Shown: in pieces, positions 22,911 to 34,330 of the stretch
Layout of the letters: every line of letters begins with the position of its first letter
How positions within the stretch are numbered: position 1 is the stretch's first letter
Assembly: GCA_009760885.1 (NCBI GenBank)
Contig: CM019692.1
Coordinates: 55,790,964 to 55,854,963 of the forward strand
Length of the DNA: 64,000 bases
Origin: Achatina immaculata
Taxonomy: Eukaryota > Mollusca > Gastropoda > Stylommatophora > Achatinidae
Direction of reading: 5' to 3'
Made by a program: the position numbers and the translations under genes
The notes under the pieces: model-generated
Told to the model about the DNA's origin: nothing
The model's input: only the letters and a program-made list of their open reading frames with translations
The model's database searches: none

Positions 22911-23124
22911 AATCCAAAACAGTGTAGACCTAAAACGTATATTACCTTTGCAAAGCCAAAACAGTGTAGACCTAAAACGTATATTACCTTTGCAAAGCCA
23001 AAACAGTGTAGACCTAAAACGTATATTACCTTTGCAAAGCCAAAACAGTGTAGACCTAAAACGTATATTACCTTTGCAAAGCCAAAACAGTGTAGACCTA
23101 AAACGTATATTACCTTTGCAAAGA
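22911..23124. repeat. Minisatellite, 42-bp unit, 5 nearly identical copies
   Basis: Unit contains AACAGTGTAGACCTAAAACG then TATATTACCTTTGCAAAG. Copies start about every 42 bp from 22921 and differ hardly at all, so the array is young. It begins immediately after a GATA array. Confidence 0.95.
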
Positions 23125-23275
23125 AAAAGGTGCAGTCGTTCCATGTGATAGGTCTTAGTTAGTGGTAGCCCGACAAACTCCTTGAAAATACTTCAGTCTG
23201 GATTCGTAGGAGTGGACACTGAGCTGTGATGTTGACATAATCTCTGTTCAGACCAACAGAAATGTCTGTTTAGGT

Positions 23276-23492
23276 CAGTGAATCTCAACCTTTTAAGATA
23301 TAAGGACCACATTTCCAGCTAAATATAAATTGTCTACTACCAGCTTATATGTAGTACCACACTGTCATAAACCATTGGTTATCTTTATTCAATAGATGGC
23401 GGTTAATACCAAACTGATAGCACAACCGTGGACCACCTGATAATGTGCTACAGACCAATTGTGTTCCGCAGGTCACAGGCTGAGAACCACTG
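23276..23492. mobile_element. hAT-like MITE
   Basis: Left end CAGTGAATCTCAACC at 23276 and right end GGCTGAGAACCACTG ending at 23492 are imperfect inverted copies. The interior has GGACCAC near the left and TCCGCAGGTCACAG near the right, typical of this MITE type. The adjacent 8-mers agree at only 5 of 8 positions. Confidence 0.65.
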
Positions 23493-23583
23493 AATTAGTT
23501 AATCATGGTAAGCTAAACTTAATGGCTGTCATAAACCGCTAGCATAAAAAAATTATGCAGACAGCATCGCTAATAAAAGCATA

Positions 23584-24529
23584 GCTGGATTTAACTGACG
23601 TAGTGCGCATAACGTGAATACGTGTGAAAAAAAAAAACATGACGTCAGAGATGAAGCAGACAAACCGTCATTTTTAACAATGGCTTCTTGGCAAAAATAA
23701 TATCGCGCATTTACCGTTGAAACTTATTTTAAAAGTGAGAATCGTCTATTACTGTACAACGAAAGTTTCGTCGCCATTTTGAGTTGCATCCCCGTGATAG
23801 AGATCCCGATCGGAGAACAATTTTGAAGTGGGTCGAAAAATGTAAGGAAACCGCTGATTGCTATAATAATAGGTCTACTGGTCGTCTAAGAACTCAACAA
23901 AAGCCTGAACGAATTCAAGAAGTCCGCAACGCATTGCTGAATAGCCCTCGGCTATCAGCTGTTAGGAACGCTTTGGCACCTAGCATCCTCCTAGTGTTAA
24001 TAGTGATTTTTATGTGCAGATGCAAACTGAATATTTCATTCCAGACTTGGCGACCAATAGAAATAAGTGACTAATATGGTTTCAACAAAATGGAGCAACT
24101 GCCCACACTGTCCGTCAGTCCATGGCCATGCTGCGACAGGTATTTCCCAATCGTCTTATTTCCAGATTTGGGGATATTCATTGGCCGGCAAGGTCACCGG
24201 ATTTATCGGCAGCAGACTTCGTTTTGTGGGGGTATCTCAAGAACACGGTGTATGCTAGTCGACCCACAGTCAATTGCAGACCTAAAAGATCCAATCCGAC
24301 ACTGCATTCAACATATCCTTTGAACATGTTAAATGATGTTATGTAGGAATTTTCCAGACGCCTGACTGAATGTATCAAATGTAATGGCGGTCATCTAACC
24401 GGCGTAATTTTCAAAACCTAAATATGATTGTCAGTAAAAATAAAAATACCCAATTTTTTTAGTTTCATTTCACATTTTTTACCAAAAACATGTATAGCGC
24501 TTATTTATTTTCCATTTAAAAAATCCAGC
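23584..24529 (+). mobile_element. Mariner-type DNA transposon with terminal inverted repeats
   Basis: The ends read TA-GCTGGATTT (23582-23592) and AAATCCAGC-TA (24521-24531), a perfect 9-bp inverted repeat flanked by the TA dinucleotide these elements duplicate on insertion. Inside lies one broken transposase gene in the same orientation. At 946 bp it is shorter than usual for this group, which fits the missing middle of the transposase. Confidence 0.85.
23680..24421 (+). pseudogene. Mariner-type transposase, internally deleted
   Basis: It starts MASWQK, then a stop, then YRAFTVETYFKSEN, and after a frameshift FRRHFELHPRDRDPDRRTI, LKWVEKCKETA, STGR.RTQQKPERIQEVRNA and LLNSPR.SAVRNALA. This is the N-terminal helix-turn-helix DNA-binding part. 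The text then jumps near 23980-24080 to QNGATAHTVRQSMAMLRQVF, FPNRLISRFGDIHWPARSPD and LSAADFVLWGYLK, which holds the last catalytic Asp. Most of the region with the first two catalytic acids is missing, so no active enzyme is possible. The family cuts and pastes DNA at TA sites. Confidence 0.88.
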
Positions 24530-24648
24530 TATACTTTATGCCGGACCATATATATCTGCGTATAAAACTGTTGTTAGATTTAGAAGTTTCTTTCCTCTCT
24601 GTACATAGCTTCTCGTCTATTAAATAAAACCAAGGTACTGACGTCTTG

Positions 24649-24785
24649 ACAGTGTTCAGAGACAAGGGACACACATGGAAGGAAGCAGAGAATAATTCTA
24701 AGAACAGGGATGACTGGAGAGCCTTTATCCGTGGCCTATGCTCTTAAAAAAAGGCGATGATGATGATGATGATTACGATGATATT
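24649..24785 (+). mobile_element. LINE J2, 3' tip with perfect TSD
   Basis: Flanked by TGACGTCTTG at 24639-24648 and 24786-24795. Encodes the end of a LINE ORF, VFRDKGHTWKEAENNSKNRD then DWRAFIRGLCS and a stop, followed by a (GAT)n tail (about 24753-24780). A very strongly 5'-truncated insertion, related to LINE J1 at 44 kb. Confidence 0.85.
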
Positions 24786-24795
24786 TGACGTCTTG

Positions 24796-25478
24796 TGAAG
24801 TCGTAGTGGTGCTGATTAAAACTGTTGTTGATGGTTTCGACAGTTTGGCAAAAGCGTTTAGCGGATATATTGAGGAAAATATACGTGTGTGGTAATAGAA
24901 AGTTTAAGAATCCCTGATCTGATGAAAACCAAGTGTGGACGCTTAAGACTGTGCTTGAAGATCGTTAAGAAAAATATTACTCAACATTGTATCACAGTTG
25001 CATGTTAAACCCTCCTTGTTCTTTATACAACAGGCCGTGCTGTTTACATTACAGTTCACCGTTTCTAAATAAAGCTCTCATACCAAATATTTGATCAGAT
25101 TTGAAAAAAAAAAAATAGCAAGCCTCATTGGTTAAAAAAAAACTTGCAATCTTTTAGTGTATAAATATGTTGGCCTGATTTAGTGATGGAAAGAGATTCT
25201 CAAAAGTTATGTGTGTCTGAAATTCGTTTTTTTTTTTTTTTTTACTGAATATCAACTGGTTTTTTAATCAGCAGACACTCACAGGTAAAAATAAAGAAGG
25301 GAAAAAATAACAACCTGTAAAAACAAAATCCACACAAAAAATGTATTCACAGCATGATGACGTGTACGGATATTTGGAATATTTTGAAAAAAAAAGGGTT
25401 CTGGTTTACCTTGTAATACTAACAAGTATATTTACTTATATGGCGGCATACTGTTCTGTCCATTTTCCGTGTACTAAT
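24796..25478. other. Unannotated AT-rich DNA
   Basis: Contains A and T runs. No gene recognised. Confidence 0.5.
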
Positions 25479-25715
25479 AAGGTCCATCTCAGTTTATTAA
25501 TAATAATACAAATAAGGTCAATCTAAGTTTAATAATAATACTAATAAGATCTATCTGAGTTTAATAATAATACTAATAAGGTTCACCTAAGCGTAATAAC
25601 AATACTAATAAGGTCCATTTAAGTTTAATAATAATACAAGAAAGATCCTAAGATTATTACTTTAATAATAATACTAATAAGGTCCTGAGATTGTTAGTTT
25701 AATAATAATACTAAT
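25479..25715. repeat. Minisatellite, 32-bp unit, about 7 copies
   Basis: Unit contains AATAATACTAATAAGGTCCA and TCTAAGTTT. Starts of AATAAG are at 25511, 25543, 25575 and 25607. The right part is degenerate. Confidence 0.9.
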
Positions 25716-25785
25716 AATGGCCATCCCCTTAGTTCTCTCCTCCCATATTTCTGACACTACACCCGGGCCAATCTGAATCTGGTCT

Positions 25786-26450
25786 ATCTTGTTCACCATT
25801 CAATTTTCCCCAGTCATCTTGTTCCCCAGTCATCTTATTAACAAGTCACTTTGTTCCCCAGTCATCTTGTTCCCCAGTCATCTTATTCCCCATCATCTTG
25901 TTTACAATCCAATTTATTCCTCAGTCATCTTGTTAACTAGTCATCTTTTTCACCAGTTACCTTGTTCATCATTCCATCTTGTTCCCAGTCATCTTGTTCC
26001 CCAGTCATCTTGTTCACTAGCCCATCTTGTTCACCAGTCCATCTTGTTCCCCAGTCATCTTGTTCCCCAGTCATCTTGTTCCCCAGTCATCTTGTTCACC
26101 AGTCCATCTTGTTCCCCAGTCATCTTGTTCCCCAGTCATCTTGTTCACCACTCCATCTTGTTCCCCAGTCATCTTGTTCCCCAGTCATCTTGTTCACCAG
26201 TCCATCTTGTTCCCCATTCATCTTGTTCACCAGTCCATGTTGTTCCCCAGTCATCTTGTTCATCAGTCCATCTTGTTCCCCAGTCATCTTGTTCACCAGT
26301 CCATCTTGTTCACCAGTTACCTTGTTCACCAGTCCATCTTGTTCCCCAGTCATCTTGTTCACCAGTCCATCTTGTTCCCCAGTCATCTTGTTCACCAGTC
26401 CATCTTGTTCACCAGTTACCTTGTTCACCAGTCCATCTTGTTCACCGTTC
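25786..26450. repeat. Minisatellite, 16-17 bp unit, about 40 copies
   Basis: Two unit types alternate: CAGTCATCTTGTTCCC (16 bp) and CAGTCCATCTTGTTCAC (17 bp). Long frames on both strands are artefacts. It abuts a decayed minus-strand LINE. Confidence 0.95.
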
Positions 26451-26469
26451 TTTATTGCTACCGTCCTCT

Positions 26470-26940
26470 TGAATTTTGTTTTTCATGAACTTACCCAACG
26501 GTACACGTGCCATTATATATATGACCAAAATATTTGAAATATCCGGTTCTTATATTTTTTAAAAATTCTTTTTGTAATTTACGTTTTTGTCTTCTTTTCT
26601 GTTTACTGACTTCATCCCGTTTGTCTGTATATTCATGTTTTTAGTGATCAATTTCTTATCTGTACTTTTATTTTCTTGTTGATTTTGTTGGTTGCCCATG
26701 CGTCTATAAGACTGAGCGCTTGGAGCATATACACAGAATCTGATACTGGTACTCAGCTTTTACTGCTGCCCTATACTTGAAAATAATAAGAACTTTCGTT
26801 TCATTCTATTGTAAGAGCATTTGCCCATTCTTATTCTTCTATGAATTTTCATCCCGTATTTCGCACTCGCCTGTGATCATGTGTTCCAAATATCTGAAAT
26901 TTGTCATTTGCTCTTAGTGCAGGCAAATGTCTGTCAGAAT
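26470..26940 (-). mobile_element. Probable decayed LINE, ORF C-terminal part
   Basis: The minus strand gives FRYLEHMITGECEIRDENS near 26870 and RTGYFKYFGHI near 26540. These resemble the FKYLG..IT..G.C..EI and RL.YFGHI segments of RTE-type ORFs, at about the right distance. Between them the text is broken by many stops. No tail or TSD found. Confidence 0.4.
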
Positions 26941-27107
26941 TTGAAAATTAAAAAGGGACATAAACATTGCTTTCTTTCCTTGTGAGGGTGTGACTCGGGC
27001 GGTAACTTTGTCCACAAAGGAACCTGATGCCACTTAACGTGAACATATTAATGTCTATGACTAATAAATGAATGTAATTATAATAAAAATATTACTAAAC
27101 GGTTGTT

Positions 27108-27160
27108 TTCTTCTTCTTCTTCTCTCTTCTTCTTCTTCTCCTTCTTCTTCTTCAGCTTTC
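27108..27160. repeat. (TTC)n microsatellite, 3' tail of LINE H
   Basis: TTC repeats with CTC interruptions. On the minus strand this is a (GAA)n tail directly after the LINE H ORF. Confidence 0.9.
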
Positions 27161-27519
27161 CGAGCCATTAAGGCTCATTGCTGCAGATAAAGTTCGCCTT
27201 CGTTGCTCGCTGTTCCTAATCTTCGCATTTGGTCACACGAAATTCCTTTATTTCCTCTTCTGTGTTGTCTTTCCATCTCTGTCTTGGTCTTGTTTCCTTC
27301 ATTTCTTGTACGTACATAATTTTCATTCGTCTGTTCTCTTCCATTCTTTCTATATGGCCCAACCAGAGTAAAGTGTTCCGTGTATTTCAAGACGTTTATA
27401 ATTCCCCACTGTTGGTATCCTTTATGGGTCCTAAAGATGCTTCTTAGGATCTTGTTCTCAGAGACCTGCAATTGTTGTTCATCTGTGCTCTACGTTTCTG
27501 ATCCATACATGATGCCTGT
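27161..27519 (-). mobile_element. LINE H, ORF C-terminal part with (GAA)n tail
   Basis: Minus-strand text: MYGSET, then QLQVSENKILRSIFR, then in another frame LVWLGHIERMEENR-like LLWLGHIERMEENRRMKIMY (27340-27400), ETRPRQRWKD, EEIKEFRVTKCED and ATKANFICSN, and finally the GAA tail. This matches the C-terminal order of RTE-type ORFs. Its 5' side ends where a 189-bp repeat begins at 27521. Broken by frameshifts. Confidence 0.7.
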
Positions 27520-27520
27520 A

Positions 27521-27709
27521 TGTTGCTTGAGAGAGAATGAGACAATCATGCCTCTGGGCGATCTCTGCAAGTCTGGTGAACCCAGCTGGGTAACGTAGTT
27601 CCTGCCAGCGGGATTTGTTTTCTGTATGTCTCCATCAGCAAGTTTGATATATATATCTTGCTACATCAGCCATCATCCATAACTTCATCATCATCTGGTT
27701 CCGTCATTA
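27521..27709. repeat. Near-identical dispersed repeat Q, copy 1
   Basis: 189 bp from TGTTGCTTGAGAG to CCGTCATTA. It is the same as 31123-31309 except for one extra TA in a (TA)n. No ORF, inverted ends or TSD recognised. It stands at the 5' break of LINE H. Confidence 0.9.
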
Positions 27710-28084
27710 TTATAGCTTTGTAGAGTGTTATTTTGGTGCTTTGGGGCAGGATTTTTTTTTATTTTAATAGGTGTTTCAAGGCAAAGTAGATTGTATTCCA
27801 TATCTGTACTCTGCTTTTAATTTCCTCGCTTACTACTTATTAAACGACGAATAATAGTTGTTTCAGTTGAGAAATATCATGTAGTAATGACAGCGTAATT
27901 AGTATTCTGTAGGTTGCCGACCCCTGTTCAAATTTTGTCCATTTATATATCCTCCTTATAGATGGTATTCTTTGCTAGGTTGTATAGGGTTACTTTAACC
28001 GATGCCACGCGGAAATAGACAAATTACACTTCGGCTGATCAGTTTGACTCTCGGGGTTTATGAAAAGAGATTTTGAAATCCGTT
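27710..28084. other. Unannotated DNA
   Basis: AT-rich, nothing recognised. Confidence 0.5.
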
Positions 28085-28285
28085 CACGAGCGCCAAGCCT
28101 TCCTCGAAATAGAACTTGAAGAACAGCCATGCTCTGGTGCTGCCCTGGAGATGAGCCCTTTTGCACCCAGGACACTCCCACACGTGCTCAGCCTTTAACC
28201 TCAGTGTTGTTCGTAGGGTGTGCTGGCTGATAGTGCCAGTGGCACATTGATTGGATACAGGTCGATCTTTTCCGCAAAAAAAAAG
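28085..28285 (-). repeat. Dispersed repeat P, copy 2
   Basis: Matches 20437-20640. The minus strand reads DRPVSNQCATGTISQHTLR then TTLRLKAEHVWECPGCKRAH, similar to copy 1 at the amino-acid level, with the Cys-x2-Cys pair kept. Not identified. Confidence 0.6.
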
Positions 28286-28529
28286 GTCAGAGTTTTGACA
28301 TTGTAATGAATACTTTCCTCTTGGCTATCAATGATAAGTGAAGGATTTGAGTCTTCTTAATTCAAGCTTCCTTATTATGTGAAACCTAAGGGCTTTGGGT
28401 CATATATATGACACATATAGTCATTCTACATATTTCTATTCTTGAATCATTCAGGATTTTGTGACCAAAAAAAAAATGCATAAACTGGAGCTATCTACTT
28501 CTAGAATATTTACTGATTTAAAAAAAATA
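28286..28529. other. Unannotated DNA
   Basis: Nothing recognised. Confidence 0.5.
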
Positions 28530-28735
28530 CACAGACAGGTGGGCAGGCAGGAAGACAAGAGAGGCAGGTAGACAGACAGACAGATAGGCAGGTAGACAAG
28601 TAGAAAGGCAGAGATTTACAGACAGATAGACGGACAGAAAGACAGACGGACGGATGGACGGACGGATAAATAAGATAAGACAAAACAGACACACAGAGAG
28701 ACATACAGACAGACAGACAGATAGACAAACTTCTG
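28530..28735. repeat. Degenerate GACA/GGCA/GACG microsatellite
   Basis: Tetranucleotide array with many substitutions, probably an old GACA/GATA array. Confidence 0.85.
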
Positions 28736-30200
28736 GAGAAAGTAAGGTGATGGACAATGAAAACACTAAGAAAAGGGAAATGAGAGGAAAAATATAAGAA
28801 AAGGAAAGGATGGACAATGTCTGAGACAATATTTCGTGACTATTCTATAGGCAGACGCGAACGCCGATAACATTACTCAGGCTGTTGGTCGCAGCGGAGT
28901 CCCTAGGCAATTGTCAGCATGAGCCAACGACGAGACTGGAATCGCATGCCAAAAAAAAAAAAAAGAAAAGAAGACAAAAATACGTCCGGCCACTATCCAA
29001 CGTGCATTCCCCAAGACCTGAAGTTTAACAAGAATAATACGAACTTTCCCCCAGCAACTAACGTAATTCGAAAGCGTCTTAGGAAAATAATCGCTTTCGG
29101 AATCGGAATGCTTCATTCAGAATAACATCCGAAAGATACCACGGCTTTTTTCATTCAGTCTCCTCTACTCTTCTTCTCTGTCGACATTTCCCATGGACTC
29201 TCTCTCCTCTCATCATTTCCTGTCTTCGTTTCGCTCCTTCAGACGCTATATACCCCACCACCACCCCCCACCTACCCCCCTTCCAGTAACATTTGCAGGC
29301 TATTGATCTTTGTGCGCTGCGTCCTGGGGGAGGAACATTCAAGTTACTCGTGTCTGGACAGCCCATCACATTTATTATTTCTACGTCAAATTTTGACGTC
29401 AATTAATTGCCCATACAGTAGCTGGTATAAACGTTACATTAGCATCCATCAGTTGGAAAAGTCCTTGTATATACTACTTGATAGGACAGTGTGTTGTATT
29501 ATATTGTTTTGCAGGGGTAGTATAGCCACCAGTGTAAATAATATATTGAAAGGCAAAGAATTAGTTTGGCTATCTCATGACACTGACTCGTGGTCACCCA
29601 TTACTACCTGAACTGCCAAAAAAAAAAAAAGCGGGCAAAAACGACTGTTCAAAGGAAAAAAAAGAATAAAGGAAGTAACTGCTACTTGAACAAAAACAGC
29701 GTAATATTGCATAAAGCCATATATTACTTTATGTTGTACCCGTATGAGCAATCCATCTGCCACATCCAACAGTCCACATTAAAGATAAGGGGAGCAACAA
29801 GAATAAAGAAAGTTATGACTTGGGAACTTCTCTGGGCATTGGTTCTTCAAGGCTAAAATCACTGTTTCTGTAGCACCGTATTTCGATGTGTCCCGACCAA
29901 CGAACGACAGAGTTACGGCCCAAGTCCCACAGCACTGTTTACTGTATTGTGAACCATTTTTGTTCAAATTTTTGTCCAAATTTTGTTGTTCAAATTTTTG
30001 TCCAAATTTTCACACGGTTCCTGCGCTAATACGCATTCTGTTGGGGTTTTTAAAACGATAGGAATGTTTATTAATCCTGTAACATGCTGTAGTAAGCAAT
30101 ACATTGTAGTTAATATCAGGCCTCCCCGCCTTAAGATCAAATTACGTCCTTACATGCAGTCGTAAGTCGCCGCACGGTTATATATATATATATATCGCAT
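28736..30200. other. Unannotated DNA
   Basis: About 1.5 kb without a recognised gene. Contains C-rich DNA near 29258-29282, a 24-bp tandem duplication (TTCAAATTTTTGTCCAAATT type) near 29962-30010, and (TA)n at 30179-30195. Confidence 0.45.
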
Positions 30201-30293
30201 ATGCTCAAGTAACCGAGAGGGCTACAGGAGTGCTGTCCTTGCAAAGTTCCGCAAGGGACATGCAAATGAATGAATGAATGAATGCTCAAGTAA
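30201..30293 (+). mobile_element. LINE A5, extreme 3' tip with 12-bp TSD
   Basis: ATGCTCAAGTAA at 30201-30212 and 30282-30293 flanks only about 69 bp of family A: the last codons (REGYRSAVLAKFRKGHANE-like) and a (ATGA)n tail. It is a reverse-transcription product that stopped almost at once, on the plus strand. Confidence 0.9.
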
Positions 30294-31122
30294 AAATCAT
30301 ATCTCTTAGGCTGGTGTCCGGGATTTCATCTGTTTGAGAATTACAAATATTATATCTCAATACATGAGTTTGTAGGAAATACAGCATTGTTTATATTTAT
30401 AAACTAAGTAAACATTTTTTAGGAAAATGTAAAAAAAATCAAAACAAAACATCACGCAAGACGAAGAAAGCGCAATCGATAACAAATCACATGCCAGTGC
30501 TGACGTCGCTCTAGTTTAATTCCCTGACATGTTTCGAGTGGCATTTAAATGCAGATTTATATACAACAGCACATGGACATCTTTCTTGAGGCTAATCCCG
30601 CTGATCGCCTTTCTGGAAAGTCAGGCTCTATTCTGAGTTATTCCCAAGTCATTTCCGTGCTTATCTGTCTTTTTCACCCGCTTGAGCTTTTAAGGACATC
30701 TTGTCTGTTATCTGCGCTTAAGCAATAAGCCCGTTGCTTGTATATTATTTATGTAAAATATGTTTATGTTTTTAATTCTCGTTGTTCGGTCATGGTTTTT
30801 TTTTCATGGGACCACATAGAAATTGTTGTAAAGTTTAGACTTAAAGAGATGTGCCACACAAAAAGCTGACTTGGATGTAACACAATAGGTCTGTTAGGGT
30901 GTACAGCCCTGTAAGACTCATGTAAAGTTAATGCCCCTGATTGTTTATTTATATACTCTAGCTAATTGAGTGATTTCTTCTGGTTTTAGGGCTCAGTTTT
31001 GGCGGGGCAGATAGTGTATTGCACGGGATTTGATTGGAGGACTGAGGGTGTTTGTGGACGTGGGGAAGGTGTAGGTTTTTACTCATTCTAGGTTTGGGTG
31101 CTGTTTTCTTAGAACTGTTATG
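30294..31122. other. Unannotated DNA
   Basis: No gene or repeat recognised. Confidence 0.5.
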
Positions 31123-31309
31123 TGTTGCTTGAGAGAGAATGAGACAATCATGCCTCTGGGCGATCTCTGCAAGTCTGGTGAACCCAGCTGGGTAACGTAG
31201 TTCCTGCCAGCGGGATTTGTTTTCTGTATGTCTCCATCAGCAAGTTTGATATATATCTTGCTACATCAGCCATCATCCATAACTTCATCATCATCTGGTT
31301 CCGTCATTA
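31123..31309. repeat. Near-identical dispersed repeat Q, copy 2
   Basis: 187 bp, same as 27521-27709 apart from one TA dinucleotide. Flanking DNA is unrelated on both sides. Confidence 0.9.
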
Positions 31310-32497
31310 AGCGGCCTTATGTTGTGACCTGAATGCCGGAATTTGTTAACTAAGTTTGGGCAGCTGTAGTCCACTGTTTTCATCTGTACTATGTGAGATT
31401 TCCTTCCTGGATCTTGTCAACTGTATATCAACAATGAATCATGACGCTGTTTTGAAGTGACACTACCTTAATTGTCAAATCATCTCACCTAGCTACAGGT
31501 CCTAATGAATCAATGGAGTCAGATAGCTTGAACAAAACATTTCATGAATCTGCGCCATGCGCTCAGTAAAGTTGATGATACTTCATTCAAGTGTAACAGT
31601 ACACATTCTGATGTCAAATCACAATCACCTGATACATAGTCATACTCCCTTTCTACTGAGGTCTACTCGTTCCTCACCTGTAACTTACATTCCAGAATCC
31701 TCACTGTATTAGATTACACTCTATCCTAACCATTGAATTCCTCTCTCTCTCTCTGTGTCTCTCTATCTCTCTCTGTCTCTCTCTCTCTCTTCCGCTTTCC
31801 CAACATCCTCTTTACTATCAACCCATCACAATTCTTTATTTAAACGTCCACAGTACTCCACCACACGCACTCTCGGATGCAGCATCTTCCAAGTCACAGC
31901 CAAGTACTCTCTTTTCTTCGATTTGTTTTTGTCCAGTCTTATTTATTGTATATCATGCGTGTGAATTTATATTTTATATTCTGTCCCTATTTCTTTGTCA
32001 TATGTGTTTTTGTATGATTAAGGTGTAAACCCAAACGTTACAACTGTAACGTTGTAACTGTTAGTTTTGTTGTAAATAGTTTTAATATTTCGCTGTCACA
32101 TCTTTATTGCCGTGGCTTTATGTGTGTATTTAGATATTTAGTCTTATATGTGGTTATAACTAAAACCTATTAGAATGCCAAAGTTCGAGTAACAGTGCAT
32201 CGACACGATGCAAAGCTGATGTGAATGTGAACGTAGACGCACTACTCAAGCTGAATGAGACAGCGGTCAGCGACCCATAGCTGGGTGCTTGGGTCATGAT
32301 TGGAGAACCACAACCGATCACGACCCTTATTCAGCATTTCCAATGCTGCCCCTAGAAACAGACAGTTGTCTGGCTAAGTGAAAATGGATCGCTGTGGGAA
32401 GACAAACCTGGTCTCAAAAATGGGTCGAACGGAAGTCGAATGAGCGGAAGGCACATGACAGCGACGACAAAATTCAAACGTCATTTTTAAGGCAGAA

Positions 32498-32530
<33 letters not shown>

Positions 32531-32930
32531 GCCTTGAAGTGGCAATAGCGTTCTTCAATATGATTCATTAAATAGACGATAATAGTTCTTCGTCTCTTGA
32601 AGTTGATTCTGGATCAGGCAGATATCATCAGTTCTTTGTTGAAGCTGACAGGCATCTTTTCCCGAGAAGCTTCTCGTGGCTGGTTCTAGCAAAGCCTGAT
32701 TGGATTACGCTTACAACAAATCATGTTTTCTTGTGTATATTGTCCTCGTCTTTTCCCCGCCATGTTCTTGTCACCCCAGGCTGCGTACTTGCGTAGGGTC
32801 ACTCTATAGAACAATCCAGTTTCTGGGGTTTTTAAAAAAAAATAGTTCTTGTGCCATTTTAGAAAAGTTGCACATGTGTCTTATAGATTCGATTTGGCTT
32901 TTACTGGTAGCCTTCGCCCCTTTTAGAACA
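31310..32930. other. Unannotated DNA
   Basis: Contains a CT microsatellite at about 31741-31790 and a (GAAA)n at about 32500-32531. No gene recognised. Confidence 0.5.
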
Positions 32931-32931
32931 G

Positions 32932-33000
32932 TAGTTCCCAAACATTTTCGCTACGCGACCCCTTTGCCTCTCATACCATATCCCTAGTGCCAACCCCACA
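32932..33000. mobile_element. hAT-like MITE, left end only
   Basis: CAGTAGTTCCCAAACATTTT followed by CTACGCGACCCCTT is typical of the left end of these MITEs. No right end was recognised before or after the 41-bp array that follows. Confidence 0.5.
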
Positions 33001-33021
33001 AACACATACACATACCCAAAG

Positions 33022-33144
33022 CATGTTTCAGTCAGCTGTTTCTGCTGCCATCATTTCTCAGACATGTTTCAGTCAGCTGTTTCTGCTGCCATCATTTCTC
33101 AAACATGTTTCGGTCAGTTGCTTCTACTCCTATCATTTCTCACA
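33022..33144. repeat. 41-bp tandem repeat, 3 copies
   Basis: CATGTTTC(A/G)GTCAG starts at 33022, 33063 and 33104. It directly follows the MITE left end and may have grown inside it. Confidence 0.9.
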
Positions 33145-33782
33145 CCTCCCTCCCTCCCAAAAAAAAATATCTTCCAAAAGTCCCCTTTCCGGGGTATGAA
33201 GGTGGGGAGGGAGAGGGGTAAAGGATGATATTGTCCAATTTAGATGTCGTTGCTTTAGAAGGTCGTCGTGTATATAGCTTTTATCTATTCTTGTAACACG
33301 TCCCAGTCAACTTAGTCTTCTAAGCGTTATACATCGCAAACAGAAGCTCTGAGACTCGATGTTCATTATTATACAAAAACAGCGAAGAGGAAAAAAAAAA
33401 GAAGAAGACAACGTTTTTGTTTCATGCGTCTGTATTCACACGCAAGTGTCTGCGCGTTATGTCTGTGTGGGAAGTGGTTGTTATACTACTGTGTAAGCAA
33501 GAACTAACAATATCAGGTCTAAATTTAATTAAAAATATGCCGTTCATCCTAGAAAACATTTGCGTATGCTCTTTCTAAGCATACTACAAATTAACAGTAG
33601 AAAACAATAACTGCTGAAAGATTCAAACCTTTTTTTGTCCTGAGGACTGCGTATATGGAGTTACACTAGAAACACTATTGCATGTCTTTGAATGGGAAGA
33701 AAACTACAACCATAACCTCTTAAACAGCCGTGTTATACAGAGTGAGTTCTGACTGCTTCAATCAACATATTTAACCATGAAT
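33145..33782. other. Unannotated DNA
   Basis: Nothing recognised. Confidence 0.5.
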
Positions 33783-33795
33783 ATTACTGTCAATA

Positions 33796-34297
33796 ATCAA
33801 TGCTACTCCTCCTTTTTACCTGACCATATTATTGTATCTTCTGTGTGCTGTGTTGTTAATTTCCTTCTGCCTTGTCCTGTCCATCTTGCTTCTTGTATTC
33901 CTAGTATGTCTAGTTTGTATCTGTGTATTTCCTTGATGGTTTGTGCTAGTTTTCCAGTCTGGTTTAGTGTTCTTACATTCCAGCTGCCTATTTGCATCTT
34001 GTGTTTAGGTTCCAGGAGGTCTGCAGTCGGGCTGACAACAATTATTGAGGAAAGACGCTGGCGATAGTTGGGACATGTGCTCCGAATGACTGACAACTCA
34101 CTACCAAAAATAGCACTAAGATGGACACCACAGGGGAACAGAAGTAAGGGTAGGCCAAAAGAGACATGGAGAAGAACAACAGAAAGGATGTTGAGCAATA
34201 GAGGGCTCACCTGGGCAAGAGCAGAAAAAAAGGCAAAGGACAGGCATTTGTAGAAAACCTTTGCCGAAACCCCATGTGCCCTGGGCACTTAAGGTTC

Positions 34298-34329
<32 letters not shown>
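33796..34329 (+). mobile_element. LINE C1 with inverted 5' end (endonuclease and C terminus both present)
   Basis: Flanked by a perfect 13-bp TSD, ATTACTGTCAATA, at 33783-33795 and 34330-34342. The right half (about 34036-34329, plus strand) encodes the C terminus: ERRWR, a stop in place of Trp, LGHVLRMTDNSLPKI, LRWTPQGNRSKGRPKETW and DRHLWKTFAETPCALGT, then a (GA)n tail. The left half (about 34030-33803, minus strand) encodes the start of the endonuclease: LLEPKHKMQIGSWNVRTLN, KLDILGIQEARWTGQGRRKL (with the Glu of the metal-binding IQE motif). So the two ends of one ORF lie head to head with the RT between them missing. This is the structure produced by twin-primed insertion with inversion and deletion. 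Both parts would have nuclease/RT roles in an intact element; this copy is dead. Confidence 0.85.
34297..34329. repeat. (GA)n tail of LINE C1
   Basis: GA dinucleotides with one AAAG interruption, immediately before the right TSD. Confidence 0.9.

Positions 34330-34330
<1 letters not shown>

Noticed and set aside
23268..23500. 8-bp TSD of the MITE at 23276-23492
   Set aside because: The flanking 8-mers agree at only 5 of 8 positions, so I do not claim it.
25786..26450. Possible repetitive protein on both strands (HLVPQSSCSPV / NKMTGEQDG)
   Set aside because: Explained by 16-17 bp satellite units. The pattern changes frame with each length change.
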